Source: Streptomyces violaceusniger Tu 4113 (GTDB lineage Bacteria; Actinomycetota; Actinomycetes; Streptomycetales; Streptomycetaceae). From it: a stretch of 64,000 nucleotides of DNA. The position numbers and the translations under genes were made by a program. Position 1 is the first letter of the stretch, and each line of letters opens with the position of its first letter. The stretch lies in contig NC_015957.1 in assembly GCF_000147815.2 (NCBI RefSeq), forward strand, positions 8,990,001 through 9,054,000, given 5' to 3'. The notes beneath the pieces are model-generated. The model did no database searches. It was not told the origin of the DNA and worked only from the letters and a program-made list of their open reading frames with translations. This document shows positions 34,082 to 43,353 of this stretch, piece after piece.

Positions 34082-36067
34082 TCAGCGGCGGTGGTGTCCG
34101 CCGAACGAGGTGAGGTAGCCGGCCGCGGGCGTGCCCACGCCGGTCACATCGTCGTAGCCCACGACCGCGTGCAGCGAGCTGTCCCGGCCGAGGCTGCGCA
34201 GCGAGGTCACCAGCCCGTCGGAGTCGTCGTGGCTGTTGACGTAGTCGACCCGGACCACGCCCAGCGAGACACCGGCGCCCAGCGGGTGGTCGGTCACATC
34301 GTGGTACGAGGCGGTGCCGTACCGGTCGTACAGCGACGGGTTGGCGAAGCCGATCGGCTGGCCGCCGCGGGCCTGCTGGGCGAGCGCCTGGACACCGGCG
34401 ATCACGGGCGCGGCCAGCGAGGTGCCGCCGATGCGGTACTCGCCGTACTGGAGCGATCCGTCCGGGAAGGTCTGCGTCTGGCCCACCAGGAAGCCGGTGT
34501 TGGGGTCGGCCACCGCCGCGACGTCCGGGGTCACCCGCTGCTTGGCCGTGCCGCCGTTGGCCAGGGCGAGCGAGTCCGGCACCACTCCGCGCTGGTAGAA
34601 GGGCTGGGCGACGGTCTTGCTGGTGCCGCCTCCGGCGCCGGAGGTGTACCCGCCGGGCAGCCCGTCCCAGTTGGTGCCGTCGGCCGAGAGGGTGGCCTTG
34701 GTGGTGCCCCAGCCGGTCTCCCACTGGTACTTGTCGCCCTTGCCGACGGCCAGGGAGGTACCACCGACCGCCGTCACCCACGCCGAGTTGGCCGGGGTGT
34801 CGACCTGCTTGGTGCCGGTGGAGGCCACGTTGTCGCCGTTGTCACCGGAGGAGAAGTAGAAGCCGATGCCCTCGACCGCGCCCTGCTGGAAGATCTGGTC
34901 GTAGGCGGCGGCCACGTCCGGTGTCTCGTTGGCCTCCACATCGCCCCAGGAGTTGGAGACGATGTCGGCCAGCCGGTTGTCGACGACCTTGGCGAGCGAG
35001 TCGAGCAGATCGTTGTCGGTGCAGGAGGCTCCGCCGACGTAGACGATGTCGGCCGCGGGCGCCACCGCGTGTACCGCCTCGACGTCGAGGGTCTCCTCGC
35101 CGTACCAGCCGCCCGCGTCGCACTCCTCGGTGTTCCGGTAGTCGGCCGGCAGGACCTGCGTCAGCTGCCCCTTGCGGTAGGCCGCATCGCCGTTGCGCTG
35201 GGCGTACTTGGCGGCGTCCGCGGCGATGGTCGGCGAGGCGAAGGCGTCGGTGATGGCGACGGTGACGCCCTTACCGGTGTTACGGCTCTTGGCCCCGTAG
35301 GCGGCGCGCAGCTCCTCGCCGGTGTACCCCTTGATCGCGTACGGCTGCTTGGCGCCGTACGCCGACGGCAGGCTCCGGTTGGTCCGGGAGCCGTAGGAGG
35401 TGGAGAACGGCCCGGCGTTCTTGAAGACCGGTCCGGGGGGCGGGAGGGTCTCGTCGTGCTTGGCCCGCTTGGGCGCGTTGTCCAGGCCGACGACGGTCAG
35501 CACGGCGCCATGGAGCGAGGCGGGCACGGTGGCCGCGTTCGACGGCGCCCGGTAGACCGTGCCGTCCTTGGTGTAGTTGTGCAGCTCGGTGCCGAACGCC
35601 CGCTCGGCGGCGGCGACTTCGCCGGTGACGGACAGATAGTGCTGGTTGCCGCCGGTGACGTCGAGGCCGGAGCCCTTCAACCAGGCGGTCACGGCGTCCT
35701 TCTGTTGCCGTGTCGCTCCGAAACGTGCCTGGGTCTGCCGGGCCGAGAGATACCTGCCGTAGTCCGGCGAGGAGGGGTCGGACACGGCCTTCGCGTAGTC
35801 GGCCAGCGCCTTGGCGTCCCGTCCGGCGAGGTAGACGCGGGCGGTGACCTTATTGCCGTCATCGGTGGTGCCGCGGTCCGAACGCACCGTCGCCCAGGCG
35901 GGCTTGGTGCCGCTCAGGGTGTCACGGCCCTGTGGTGTGGAGTCGGCCTGGGCCGTGGGTATGCCCAGTGCCAGCGCACCGGCCACCAACGGCAGCGCCG
36001 CCGCCAGCCCCAAGGCCGTGCGCTGTCTGGAACGGTCCGCGCGCTTCCCGGAAGAAGAAGATCTCAC
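34082..36067 (-). CDS. Secreted S53 serine-carboxyl peptidase (sedolisin/kumamolisin type)
   Basis: A 661-residue exported protease. GTG at 36067 is close to AGGGGG and gives VRSSSSGKRADRSRQRTALG, then a hydrophobic signal core and ALA-type cleavage (about residue 40). Residues about 45-220 are the Pro-kumamolisin activation domain (KVTARVYLAGRDAKALADYA... YLSARQTQARFGAT). The catalytic domain has Glu324 and Asp328 in GEETLDVEAVH (ExxxD), the oxyanion Asp in SNSWGD and Ser550 in GGTSLAAP. A calcium-type C-terminal site is near GYDDVTGVGTP. It degrades protein outside the cell, with an acidic optimum typical of the family. Divergent from csnR. Confidence 0.92.
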   Translation of the reverse strand: MRSSSSGKRADRSRQRTALGLAAALPLVAGALALGIPTAQADSTPQGRDTLSGTKPAWATVRSDRGTTDDGNKVTARVYLAGRDAKALADYAKAVSDPSSPDYGRYLSARQTQARFGATRQQKDAVTAWLKGSGLDVTGGNQHYLSVTGEVAAAERAFGTELHNYTKDGTVYRAPSNAATVPASLHGAVLTVVGLDNAPKRAKHDETLPPPGPVFKNAGPFSTSYGSRTNRSLPSAYGAKQPYAIKGYTGEELRAAYGAKSRNTGKGVTVAITDAFASPTIAADAAKYAQRNGDAAYRKGQLTQVLPADYRNTEECDAGGWYGEETLDVEAVHAVAPAADIVYVGGASCTDNDLLDSLAKVVDNRLADIVSNSWGDVEANETPDVAAAYDQIFQQGAVEGIGFYFSSGDNGDNVASTGTKQVDTPANSAWVTAVGGTSLAVGKGDKYQWETGWGTTKATLSADGTNWDGLPGGYTSGAGGGTSKTVAQPFYQRGVVPDSLALANGGTAKQRVTPDVAAVADPNTGFLVGQTQTFPDGSLQYGEYRIGGTSLAAPVIAGVQALAQQARGGQPIGFANPSLYDRYGTASYHDVTDHPLGAGVSLGVVRVDYVNSHDDSDGLVTSLRSLGRDSSLHAVVGYDDVTGVGTPAAGYLTSFGGHHRR

Positions 36068-36267
36068 CAAACCCCCTGCGATACGAGTAGTCGCATTCCG
36101 GTGGGGGCCGACGATCACAGCCACCCCACCGGGGGCCACTCTTACGGTGACTTGTCCATGCCAGGTACATGCGAGATCCATCTCTTCGCCAAGAACCCGC
36201 CAAGGAAAGCCCACCCATGACCCATTGACGCCACCCCGGTCCGCCCCCTAGCTTGCTGTTCATCAAT

Positions 36268-36280
36268 AGGAAACTTTCTT
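36268..36280 (+). promoter_or_regulatory. CsnR-type operator upstream of csnR
   Basis: AGGAAACTTTCTT sits 26 bases before the csnR ATG. It resembles the AGGAAA-N-TTTCCT palindrome I recall for the ROK repressor CsnR of S. lividans/S. coelicolor, which controls chitosanase csnA and its own operon. One base of the right half differs, so the site is slightly imperfect. Autoregulation is inferred. Confidence 0.7.
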
Positions 36281-36305
36281 AACAGAGTGAGGACGGGGGC
36301 AGCAC

Positions 36306-37541
36306 ATGGCCGCACCACCCGGCAGCAGCACGCAGGGCGGCACGCCCGGGACCCCCCGCGTCCTCCGCGCCATGAACGACCGCGCCGCACTGGATCTGCT
36401 GGCCGCGCACGGGCCGCTCACCCGGACCCGGCTCGGGGAGCTGACCGGGCTGTCCAAGCCCACCGCCTCCCAGTTGCTGACCCGCCTGGAGTCCGTCGGC
36501 CTGGTCCGCACGACCGGAAACGTCACCGGACGGCCGGGGCCCAACGCGCAGCTTTACGAGATCGATCCGGCCGCCGCCCATGTGGCCGCGCTCGCCGTCG
36601 ACCAGGAGGGCATCACCGCCGCCGTCGCCGACATCACCGGCCAGGTGGCCGGTGAGCACCGGGTGACGGCCCCGGCGACCGACGAGAGCCTGACCAACCG
36701 GACCGGAGAGCTGGTCGCCGAGGCGGTGGACGGCGCGCTGGCCGCCGCCGGACTCGGCCGCGACGATCTGCACTCCACCGTGATCGGCACCCCCGGCGCG
36801 CTCGACCCGCGCACCGGGAAGCTGCGCTACGCCCCGCATCTGCCCGGCTGGCAGTCCCGCACCCTGCGGGACGAGCTGGCCGAGGTGCTGCACACCCCGA
36901 TCGTCATCGAGAACGACGTCAATCTCGCCGCCATCGCCGAACAGCACCACGGCACCGCCCAGGACTTCGACGACTTCGCGCTGGTCTGGGCCGATGAGGG
37001 GGTCGGCGCGGCCATCGTGCTCGGCGGCACCCTGCTGCGCGGCGCCACCGGCGGGGCCGGTGAGATCGGCTATATGCCGCTGCCGGGTGCCCCGCTGGCC
37101 CAGGGCGGACCGGACGCCGCCGCCCGGCCGGACGGGGGCGGGGGGTTCCAGATGCTGGTCGGCTCGCCCGCCGTCGTGGAACTGGCCCGCGACCACGGGA
37201 TCGACGCGCCCACGGCCACCAAGGCGCTCGCCGCCGCGCTGCGCACCCCCGGCGCGGGCGACGAGGTGCTGACCGAGCTGGCCCGCCGGCTGGCCACCGG
37301 GCTGGCCTCCGTCGTCGCCGTGGTCGACCCGGAGCTGGTCGTCCTTTCGGGTGAGGTCGCCCAGGCCGGCGGGGAACGCCTGCGTGAGCTGGTCGAGACG
37401 GAGATGACCGGTCTCGCACTGCCCCGCCCGCAGTTGCGGATCAGTGAGATCGAGGGGGATCCGATTCTCATCGGTGCGCTGCGGACGGCGGTCGCCGATG
37501 CCCGTCAGACCGTTTTCGACACCGCCCGATTCGACGCCTGA
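36306..37541 (+). CDS. csnR: ROK-family repressor of the csn operon
   Basis: A 411-residue regulator. The winged helix is at residues about 17-65 (RVLRAMNDRAALDLLAAHGPLTRTRLGELTGLSKPTASQLLTRLESVGLVR). The C-terminal ROK sugar-kinase-like fold has VIGTPGALDP, ENDVNLAAI and GVGAAIVLGG. The zinc-binding Cys cluster normally following the GHMP-like GEIGY motif in ROK proteins is missing: the sequence reads GEIGYMPLPGAPLAQGG with no Cys. It most likely represses the transport and catabolic genes downstream until a chito-oligosaccharide ligand binds, as shown for CsnR in S. lividans (from memory). It is the first gene of the cluster, with a 101-bp gap before csnE. Confidence 0.85.
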   Translation: MAAPPGSSTQGGTPGTPRVLRAMNDRAALDLLAAHGPLTRTRLGELTGLSKPTASQLLTRLESVGLVRTTGNVTGRPGPNAQLYEIDPAAAHVAALAVDQEGITAAVADITGQVAGEHRVTAPATDESLTNRTGELVAEAVDGALAAAGLGRDDLHSTVIGTPGALDPRTGKLRYAPHLPGWQSRTLRDELAEVLHTPIVIENDVNLAAIAEQHHGTAQDFDDFALVWADEGVGAAIVLGGTLLRGATGGAGEIGYMPLPGAPLAQGGPDAAARPDGGGGFQMLVGSPAVVELARDHGIDAPTATKALAAALRTPGAGDEVLTELARRLATGLASVVAVVDPELVVLSGEVAQAGGERLRELVETEMTGLALPRPQLRISEIEGDPILIGALRTAVADARQTVFDTARFDA

Positions 37542-37642
37542 TTCACCGCCCCATTCTCCCCGTACTTCCTCGTTCATCATCCGGCGCCCGCACCGCCGCT
37601 TCCCCCTGCCGTCCCCCCGTACCGCAGTAAAGGAAGTCCCCC

Positions 37643-38971
37643 ATGCCACGAAAACTGGCCGCTCTCGCGTCGGTGCTGAGCGCCGGCGCCCTCCTCCTGA
37701 CAGGCTGCGCCAATCCCAGCACCGGCAGCGCCGAGGACGATCCTTCCAAACCCGTCACGCTGAAGTTCTGGCACGGCTGGTCGGAGGAGAGCGAGGTCAA
37801 GGCGATCGATGCCAGTATCGCCCGGTTCGAGAAGCTCCACCCCAATATCAAGGTGAAGGCGACCGGGAACGTCACCGACGCCACCGTGAACCAGGCGCTG
37901 CGGGCCGGCGGAAACGATGCCCCCGATGTCGTCTCCTCCTTCACCACCAACAATGTGGGGCAGTACTGCTCGTCCGGGATGTGGGTGGACCTCAATCCGT
38001 TCATGAAGAAGACCGGGCTGGACAAGGCCAAGGTCTTCCCGAAAACGCTGCTGGACTACACGAGCTACGAGGGCGACCAGTGCGCCCTCCCGCTGCTCGC
38101 CGACGCGTACGGCATGTACTACAACAAGGACGCCTTCGCCGAAGTGGGCATCAAGCGGCCGCCCCGCACCATGTCGGAGCTGCGGCGCGACGCCGTCAAG
38201 CTGACCAAGCGCACCAAGAGCGGCGGCTATCAGCGGGTCGGGTTCATGCCCAATTTCCGGCTCTACCAGAACAGCCCGGACCGGCTCTTCGCCCAGTGGG
38301 GCCCGTCCTATTTCGGCAAGGACGGCAAGGCGCGGCTGGCGAAGGAGAAGGCGGCCAAGGAGTTCTACGCCACCACCCGGGAGCTGATCCGGAGCCAGGG
38401 CGGCTATGGCCCGCTGGAGACGTTCCGCACCTCCTTCGGCGATGAGATGTCGTCCCAGAACGCCTTTCTCACCGGAAAGCTCGCCATGCATATGGACGGC
38501 GAATGGCGCGGACTCTTCATGAAAGGCGCGAAGTTCAAGTGGGGCACCGCTCCGCTGCCGGTGCCCGACGACCGGCCCGAAACCTATGGCCGGGGCTATC
38601 TCACCGGCACCGTGGTCGGCATCGCGCACTCCAGCACCCACCAGAACGCCGCCTGGGAGCTGGTGAAGTTCCTGACCGCCGACACCGATCAGGTGGTCGC
38701 CTTCGCCAACGCCATTCACAATGTGCCGTCCACCAAGGCGGCGCTCACCTCCCCGAAACTGGACTCGGATCCCACCTTCCGGGCCTTCCTCGATATCGCG
38801 CAGAACCGCTACAGCACCGCCCTGCCGCCCTCGATCAACGGCGGTCAGTACGTCACCTCGCAGCAGGACTTCTCCTACGGCGTGGAGGCGGGCAAGGTGC
38901 ACGATCTGGACGCGGGGCTACGGAAACTCGATGACGAGATAGACGCCGACAATCTCCAGGCACAGAACTGA
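37643..38971 (+). CDS. csnE: ABC transporter sugar-binding lipoprotein
   Basis: A 442-residue extracytoplasmic solute-binding protein of the CUT1 sugar type. The N-terminus MPRKLAALASVLSAGALLLTGC is a lipoprotein signal (lipobox LLTG-C at about Cys22). The mature part starts with a Ser/Gly linker, followed by VTLKFWHGWSEESEVKAI and the usual two-lobed fold, with ALPLLADAYGMYYNKDAFAE and FLTGKLAMHMDGEW. It delivers oligosaccharides (by analogy GlcN-oligosaccharides) to the permeases encoded next. Strong AAAGGAAG ribosome-binding site. Eleven bases separate its stop from csnF. Confidence 0.92.
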   Translation: MPRKLAALASVLSAGALLLTGCANPSTGSAEDDPSKPVTLKFWHGWSEESEVKAIDASIARFEKLHPNIKVKATGNVTDATVNQALRAGGNDAPDVVSSFTTNNVGQYCSSGMWVDLNPFMKKTGLDKAKVFPKTLLDYTSYEGDQCALPLLADAYGMYYNKDAFAEVGIKRPPRTMSELRRDAVKLTKRTKSGGYQRVGFMPNFRLYQNSPDRLFAQWGPSYFGKDGKARLAKEKAAKEFYATTRELIRSQGGYGPLETFRTSFGDEMSSQNAFLTGKLAMHMDGEWRGLFMKGAKFKWGTAPLPVPDDRPETYGRGYLTGTVVGIAHSSTHQNAAWELVKFLTADTDQVVAFANAIHNVPSTKAALTSPKLDSDPTFRAFLDIAQNRYSTALPPSINGGQYVTSQQDFSYGVEAGKVHDLDAGLRKLDDEIDADNLQAQN

Positions 38972-38982
38972 CGGAGTGCGAT

Positions 38983-39936
38983 ATGGCCACCTTGACAAAC
39001 GCCCCCGCTCTGCGCCGCAAAGCACGGCGGGAGCGGCTGCGCACCCTCGGTTTTCTCTCCCCCTGGCTGGTCGGCTTCACCGTCTTCTTCGGCTATCCGC
39101 TGATCGCCACCGTCTACTTCTCCTTCATGCACTACAACCAGATCGAGGCCCCGACCTTCGTGGGGCTGCGCAACTGGCGTTATGTGCTGGAGCAGATGCC
39201 GCTGTTCGGACCGGCGCTGTGGAATACGCTCTGGCTGGTCGTGGTCATGGTGGCGCTGCGGGTCGTCTTCGGCCTGGGCATCGGACTACTGGTCACCAAG
39301 ATCAAGTCCGGGGTGGGATTCTTCCGCACCGCCTTCTATCTGCCGTATCTCGCCCCTCCGGTGGCGGCCACCGTCGCCTTCGTCTTTCTGCTCAATCCCG
39401 GCACCGGCCCGGTGAACGACATCCTCGGGAATATCGGGATCCACGCGCCGAATTGGTTCAACGACCCGGCCTGGGCCAAGCCGTCCCTCGTGCTGCTCTC
39501 CCTGTGGGGCATCGGGGATCTCATGGTCATCTTCATGGCGGCCCTGCTGGATGTGCCCAAGGAGCAGTATGAGGCGGCCGAGCTCGACGGCGCCGGGGCG
39601 TTCCACAAGTTCCGCTATGTGACCTGGCCGTCGATCACCCCGATCGTGATGTTCGCGGTCGTGACGGGCGTCGTTCAGACCATGCAGTACTACACCCAGG
39701 CGCTGGTCGCCGGAAAGCTCGCCTCCGGGGTCAGCATCGGGCCCGGATCGGTCATCCAGCCCGGCTATCCCGACCACTCCACGCTCACCGTGCCGCAGCT
39801 CGTCTACTCGCTCGGCTTCCAGAACTTCAACACCGGAGCCGCCTGCGTGCTCTCGCTCGTGCTGTTCGCGATAGCGATGGCCGTGACGACACTGCTGATG
39901 CGCAAGCGTGCCGGACTGCTGTCGGCCGAGGACTGA
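38983..39936 (+). CDS. csnF: ABC sugar permease, MalF-type
   Basis: A 317-residue inner-membrane permease with about six helices. It begins with LRTLGFLSPWLVGFTVFFGYPLIATVYFSF, the MalF/UgpA-type opening. The ATPase-contacting EAA loop reads EQYEAAELDGAGAFHKFRYVTWPSITP. The C-terminal helices end in LLMRKRAGLLSAED. It would pair with csnG to form the membrane channel. A 13-base tandem duplication (GCCGAGGACTGAG) overlaps its stop and follows it, without affecting the frame. Confidence 0.93.
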   Translation: MATLTNAPALRRKARRERLRTLGFLSPWLVGFTVFFGYPLIATVYFSFMHYNQIEAPTFVGLRNWRYVLEQMPLFGPALWNTLWLVVVMVALRVVFGLGIGLLVTKIKSGVGFFRTAFYLPYLAPPVAATVAFVFLLNPGTGPVNDILGNIGIHAPNWFNDPAWAKPSLVLLSLWGIGDLMVIFMAALLDVPKEQYEAAELDGAGAFHKFRYVTWPSITPIVMFAVVTGVVQTMQYYTQALVAGKLASGVSIGPGSVIQPGYPDHSTLTVPQLVYSLGFQNFNTGAACVLSLVLFAIAMAVTTLLMRKRAGLLSAED

Positions 39937-39963
39937 GCCGAGGACTGAGAGGACCGATCCGCC

Positions 39964-40869
39964 ATGCCCGCCACCACCGCCCTCTCGGCGCCACCCGCGC
40001 CCGCGCGGCCCGCCGCCGGCCGCTCCCCCGCCCCCGCCGCCCGCCGCCGCGCCGCGCTGCACTGGATCGCCGTGCACACGGTCGCCATCGCCGCCGCGCT
40101 CTTCTTCATCCTGCCTTTCGTCTTCGTCTTCCTGACCTCGGTGATGAGCGACGACCAGGCGCTGAGCGGCGATCTGTGGCCCACCGAATGGAACTGGTCG
40201 AATTACGCCGACGTCTTCAACACTCCGGGCTTTGTGGACTGGTGGCGCAATTCGCTGTTGTACGCCGGGCTCGGCACCCTGTTCACGGTCTGTTCCTCCA
40301 TTCCGGTGGCCTACGCCCTCGCCAAATTCCGCTTCCGCGGCCGCCGCACCGCCATGATCATGGTCATCTCCACGATGATGCTGCCGCCGCAGGTGATCGT
40401 GATCCCGATGTATCTGGTCTGGGCCCAGCAGCTTCATCTCTCGGGTTCGCTGTGGCCGCTGATCATTCCGATGGCGTTCGGCGACGCGTACTCCATCTTT
40501 CTGCTGCGCCAGTTCCTGCTGACGATTCCCCGGGAGTACCTGGAATCGGCGAAGGTCGACGGCAGCGGTGAACTCGGCACGCTGCTGCGCATCGTGGTCC
40601 CGATGGCGAAGCCGGGGATCGCGGCCGTCGCGCTCTTCCAGTTCTTCTACTGCTGGAACGACTACTTCGGCCCGCAGATCTACGCCGCGCAGAATCCGGG
40701 CGCCTGGACGCTCAGTTACGGCCTGGAGAGCTTCAAGAGCGCGCACAGCGTCAACTGGAATCTGACGATGGCCGCGACTCTGCTCGTCATGGCCCCCGTG
40801 ATCATCGTCTTCTTCTTCGCTCAGAAAGCCTTCGTCGAAGGCGTCACACTGACAGGAGTCAAGGGTTGA
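39964..40869 (+). CDS. csnG: ABC sugar permease, MalG-type
   Basis: A 301-residue permease. The N-terminal Ala/Pro-rich stretch (about 36 residues) precedes LHWIAVHTVAIAAALFFILPFVFVF and five more helices. The EAA motif is REYLESAKVDGSGELGTLLRIVVPMAKPG, and the end EGVTLTGVKG is typical of MalG/UgpE proteins. It forms the transporter with csnE and csnF. No ABC ATPase gene is present in the cluster; Streptomyces sugar importers of this class typically use the shared ATPase MsiK, encoded elsewhere. Its TGA overlaps the TTG start of csnH. Confidence 0.93.
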   Translation: MPATTALSAPPAPARPAAGRSPAPAARRRAALHWIAVHTVAIAAALFFILPFVFVFLTSVMSDDQALSGDLWPTEWNWSNYADVFNTPGFVDWWRNSLLYAGLGTLFTVCSSIPVAYALAKFRFRGRRTAMIMVISTMMLPPQVIVIPMYLVWAQQLHLSGSLWPLIIPMAFGDAYSIFLLRQFLLTIPREYLESAKVDGSGELGTLLRIVVPMAKPGIAAVALFQFFYCWNDYFGPQIYAAQNPGAWTLSYGLESFKSAHSVNWNLTMAATLLVMAPVIIVFFFAQKAFVEGVTLTGVKG

Positions 40870-42128
40870 AGCTCGCAGTCGTGGGGGGCGGATCCACCTA
40901 CACCCCCGAACTCATCGACGGATTCGCCCGGTTGCGGGACGCGCTCCCGCTGGAGGAGCTCGTCCTGGTCGACCCGGCCGCCGACCGGCTGGAGCTGGTC
41001 GGCGGGCTGGCGCGCAGGATCTTCGCCAAGCAGGGCCACCCGGGCACCATCTCGTGGACCGACGATCTGGACGCGGGCGTGGACGGCGCGGACGCGGTCC
41101 TGCTGCAGCTACGGGTCGGCGGTCAGGCCGCACGGAATCAGGACGAGACCTGGCCGCTGGAGTGCGGCTGTGTCGGACAGGAGACCACCGGCGCGGGCGG
41201 GCTGGCCAAGGCGCTGCGCACCGTCCCGGTGGTGCTGGACATCGCCGAGCGGGTGCGCCGCCGCAACCCCGACGCCTGGATCGTGGACTTCACCAACCCG
41301 GTCGGGATCGTGACCCGGGCGCTGCTCACCTCCGGGCACCGGGCGGTCGGCCTGTGCAATGTCGCCATCGGCTTCCAGCGGAAGTTCGCGAAGCTGCTGG
41401 GCGTCACCCCCGGCGAGGTGACGCTGGAGCATGTGGGCCTGAACCACCTCACCTGGGAGCGCGCGGTGCGCATCGGCGGCACCGACGGCGAGGATGTGCT
41501 GCCCAAGCTGCTCGCGGAGCACGGCGAGGCGATCGCCGAGGATCTGCGGATGCCGCGCACGCTGGTGGACCGGCTCGGCGTCGTCCCCTCCTACTATCTG
41601 CGCTACTTCTACCAGCACGACGCGGTGGTCAGGGAGCTGCGCAGCAAGCCGTCCCGGGCGGCGGAGGTCGCGGCGATCGAGCGGGAGCTGCTGGAGATGT
41701 ACGGCGATCCGACGCTGGACGAGAAGCCCGAGCTGCTCGGCAAGCGCGGCGGGGCGTTCTACTCGGAGGCGGCGGTCGATCTCACCTCGTCCCTGCTGGG
41801 CGACACCGGTGAGGTGCGGATCGTCAATACGCTCAACGACGGCACCCTGCCCTTCCTGCCCGACGACGCGGTGATCGAGGTCCCGGCGGCCGTCAACGCA
41901 CAGGGCGCGAAGCCACTGCCCGTGCGCCCCCTCGAGCCCCTGTTCGCCGGTCTGGTCTCCAATGTCACGGCGTACGAACACCTGGCGCTGGAGGCGGCGT
42001 TGAAGGGCGGCCGGGAGCGGGTCTTCCAGGCGCTGCTGTCCCACCCCCTCATCGGCCAGATCGAATACGCCGAGAAGCTGACCGACGACCTCATCGCGCA
42101 CAACCGGGAGCATCTGGCGTGGGCCTGA
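40866..42128 (+). CDS. csnH: GH4-family glycosidase (6-phospho-glycosidase type)
   Basis: A 420-residue NAD- and metal-dependent glycosidase of family GH4. TTG at 40866 overlaps the csnG stop (TTGA), coupling translation. MKLAVVGGGSTYTPELIDGF is the Rossmann NAD motif. VDFTNPVGIVT and GLCNVAIGFQRKF contain the metal-ligand Asn/Cys region, and GLNHLTWE the metal His. Many GH4 enzymes act on 6-phospho-beta-glucosides; here the neighbouring kinase and transporter suggest hydrolysis of imported glucosamine-containing oligosaccharides or their phosphorylated forms. Cytoplasmic. The substrate is inferred from context. Confidence 0.9.
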   Translation: MKLAVVGGGSTYTPELIDGFARLRDALPLEELVLVDPAADRLELVGGLARRIFAKQGHPGTISWTDDLDAGVDGADAVLLQLRVGGQAARNQDETWPLECGCVGQETTGAGGLAKALRTVPVVLDIAERVRRRNPDAWIVDFTNPVGIVTRALLTSGHRAVGLCNVAIGFQRKFAKLLGVTPGEVTLEHVGLNHLTWERAVRIGGTDGEDVLPKLLAEHGEAIAEDLRMPRTLVDRLGVVPSYYLRYFYQHDAVVRELRSKPSRAAEVAAIERELLEMYGDPTLDEKPELLGKRGGAFYSEAAVDLTSSLLGDTGEVRIVNTLNDGTLPFLPDDAVIEVPAAVNAQGAKPLPVRPLEPLFAGLVSNVTAYEHLALEAALKGGRERVFQALLSHPLIGQIEYAEKLTDDLIAHNREHLAWA

Positions 42129-43222
42129 CCCAGTCCGTATCGACCCCCTCACCTTCCCCTTCGTCTCCTCCGGCCGCTTCCTCCGCGGCTGAGCCGGACC
42201 GGTCGGTCCTGGCGATCGACGCGGGCAACAGCAAGACCGATGTCGCGCTCGTCGGCCCGGACGGCTCCGTCCTCGGCGCGGCCCGCGGCGGCGGCTTCCA
42301 GCCCCCCGTCGTGGGCGCCGAGGCCGCGGTCGGCTCGCTCGCGCCCCTGGTGGAGGAGGCGGCGCGGCAGGCGGGCGGGTCCGGTCCACCGCGCGCGGGG
42401 CATATCTCGGCGTGTCTGGCCAACGCCGATCTGCCCAGCGAGGAGGAGGAGCTGACGGTCGTACTGGCCGATCGCGGCTGGGGCGCCACCGTCACGGTCG
42501 CCAACGACACCTTCGCCCTGCTGCGGGCCGGGGTCGCCGACGACGGCGAGCCGACCGGCGTCTCCGTGGTCTGCGGCGCGGGCATCAACTGCGCCGGGAT
42601 CGGCCACGGCGGCCGGGTGGCCCGCTTCCCCGCCATCGGCCGGATCTCCGGCGACTGGGGCGGCGGGGGCTATCTGTCGGAGGAGGCGCTGTGGTGGGCG
42701 GCGCGCGCGGAGGACGGCCGCGGCGAGCCGACCGAGCTGGCCCGCGCCCTGCCCGCGCAGTTCGGCCTGACCACCATGTACGAGCTGATCGAGGCGCTGC
42801 ATCTGGGCCGGCTGGACGGGGCCAGGCGGCATGAGCTGACGCCGGTGCTCTTCGCGGTGGCCGACGCCGGCGACGAGATCGCGCGGGCGATCGTCGACCG
42901 CCAGGCGGAGGAGGTGGTGACCATGGCCACGGTCGCCCTCGGCCGCCTCGATCTGCTGGGCGAGGAGACACCGGTGGTGCTGGGCGGCGGGGTGCTCGCG
43001 GCCCGCCATCCGCTGCTGGACGACCGGATCCGCGAACTGCTGGCGGAGCGCGCCCCGAAGGCCGAGCCGCGCGTGGTCACCGCACCGCCGGTGCTGGGCG
43101 CCGCGCTGCTGGGCCTGGACCGCACCGGCGCGCCGGAAGCGGCGTACGCCCGGCTGCGCGCGCACTACGCCCCGGCTGATGACACGGAAAGTGGAACCGA
43201 AAGCCCGTCCGAAGCGTATTGA
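42119..43222 (+). CDS. csnK: BadF/BadG-type N-acetylglucosamine/glucosamine kinase
   Basis: A 367-residue member of the actin-like ATPase superfamily. GTG 42119 overlaps the end of csnH by ten bases. A Ser/Pro/Ala-rich leader (about 28 residues) precedes the phosphate-1 motif VLAIDAGNSKTDVALVG. Other signatures are VANDTFALLRAG, GVSVVCGAGINCAGIG (phosphate-2), GDWGGGGYL and VVLGGGVLAARHPLL (adenosine). It should phosphorylate GlcNAc or GlcN after oligosaccharide cleavage. Last gene of the csn operon as recalled from S. lividans (csnR-csnK); a 131-bp gap without a clear hairpin separates it from the next gene. Confidence 0.88.
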   Translation: MGLTQSVSTPSPSPSSPPAASSAAEPDRSVLAIDAGNSKTDVALVGPDGSVLGAARGGGFQPPVVGAEAAVGSLAPLVEEAARQAGGSGPPRAGHISACLANADLPSEEEELTVVLADRGWGATVTVANDTFALLRAGVADDGEPTGVSVVCGAGINCAGIGHGGRVARFPAIGRISGDWGGGGYLSEEALWWAARAEDGRGEPTELARALPAQFGLTTMYELIEALHLGRLDGARRHELTPVLFAVADAGDEIARAIVDRQAEEVVTMATVALGRLDLLGEETPVVLGGGVLAARHPLLDDRIRELLAERAPKAEPRVVTAPPVLGAALLGLDRTGAPEAAYARLRAHYAPADDTESGTESPSEAY

Positions 43223-43353
43223 AAAGGGGAGGGAAGATCGCGATCCGAACAAGATCCAGGCTCGACCGGTGACCTCTCCCGGCGCCGCGGTCCATACTGC
43301 TGCGACACCGACCGCGACACCAACTACGGAATCCGGGCCAAGGGGGAGGTCTT

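Noticed and set aside
36306..43222. A glucokinase- or xylose-type ROK operon
   Set aside because: CUT1 transporter, GH4 enzyme, BadF-type kinase and the AGGAAA..TTTC box fit the csn locus better than xylose genes.
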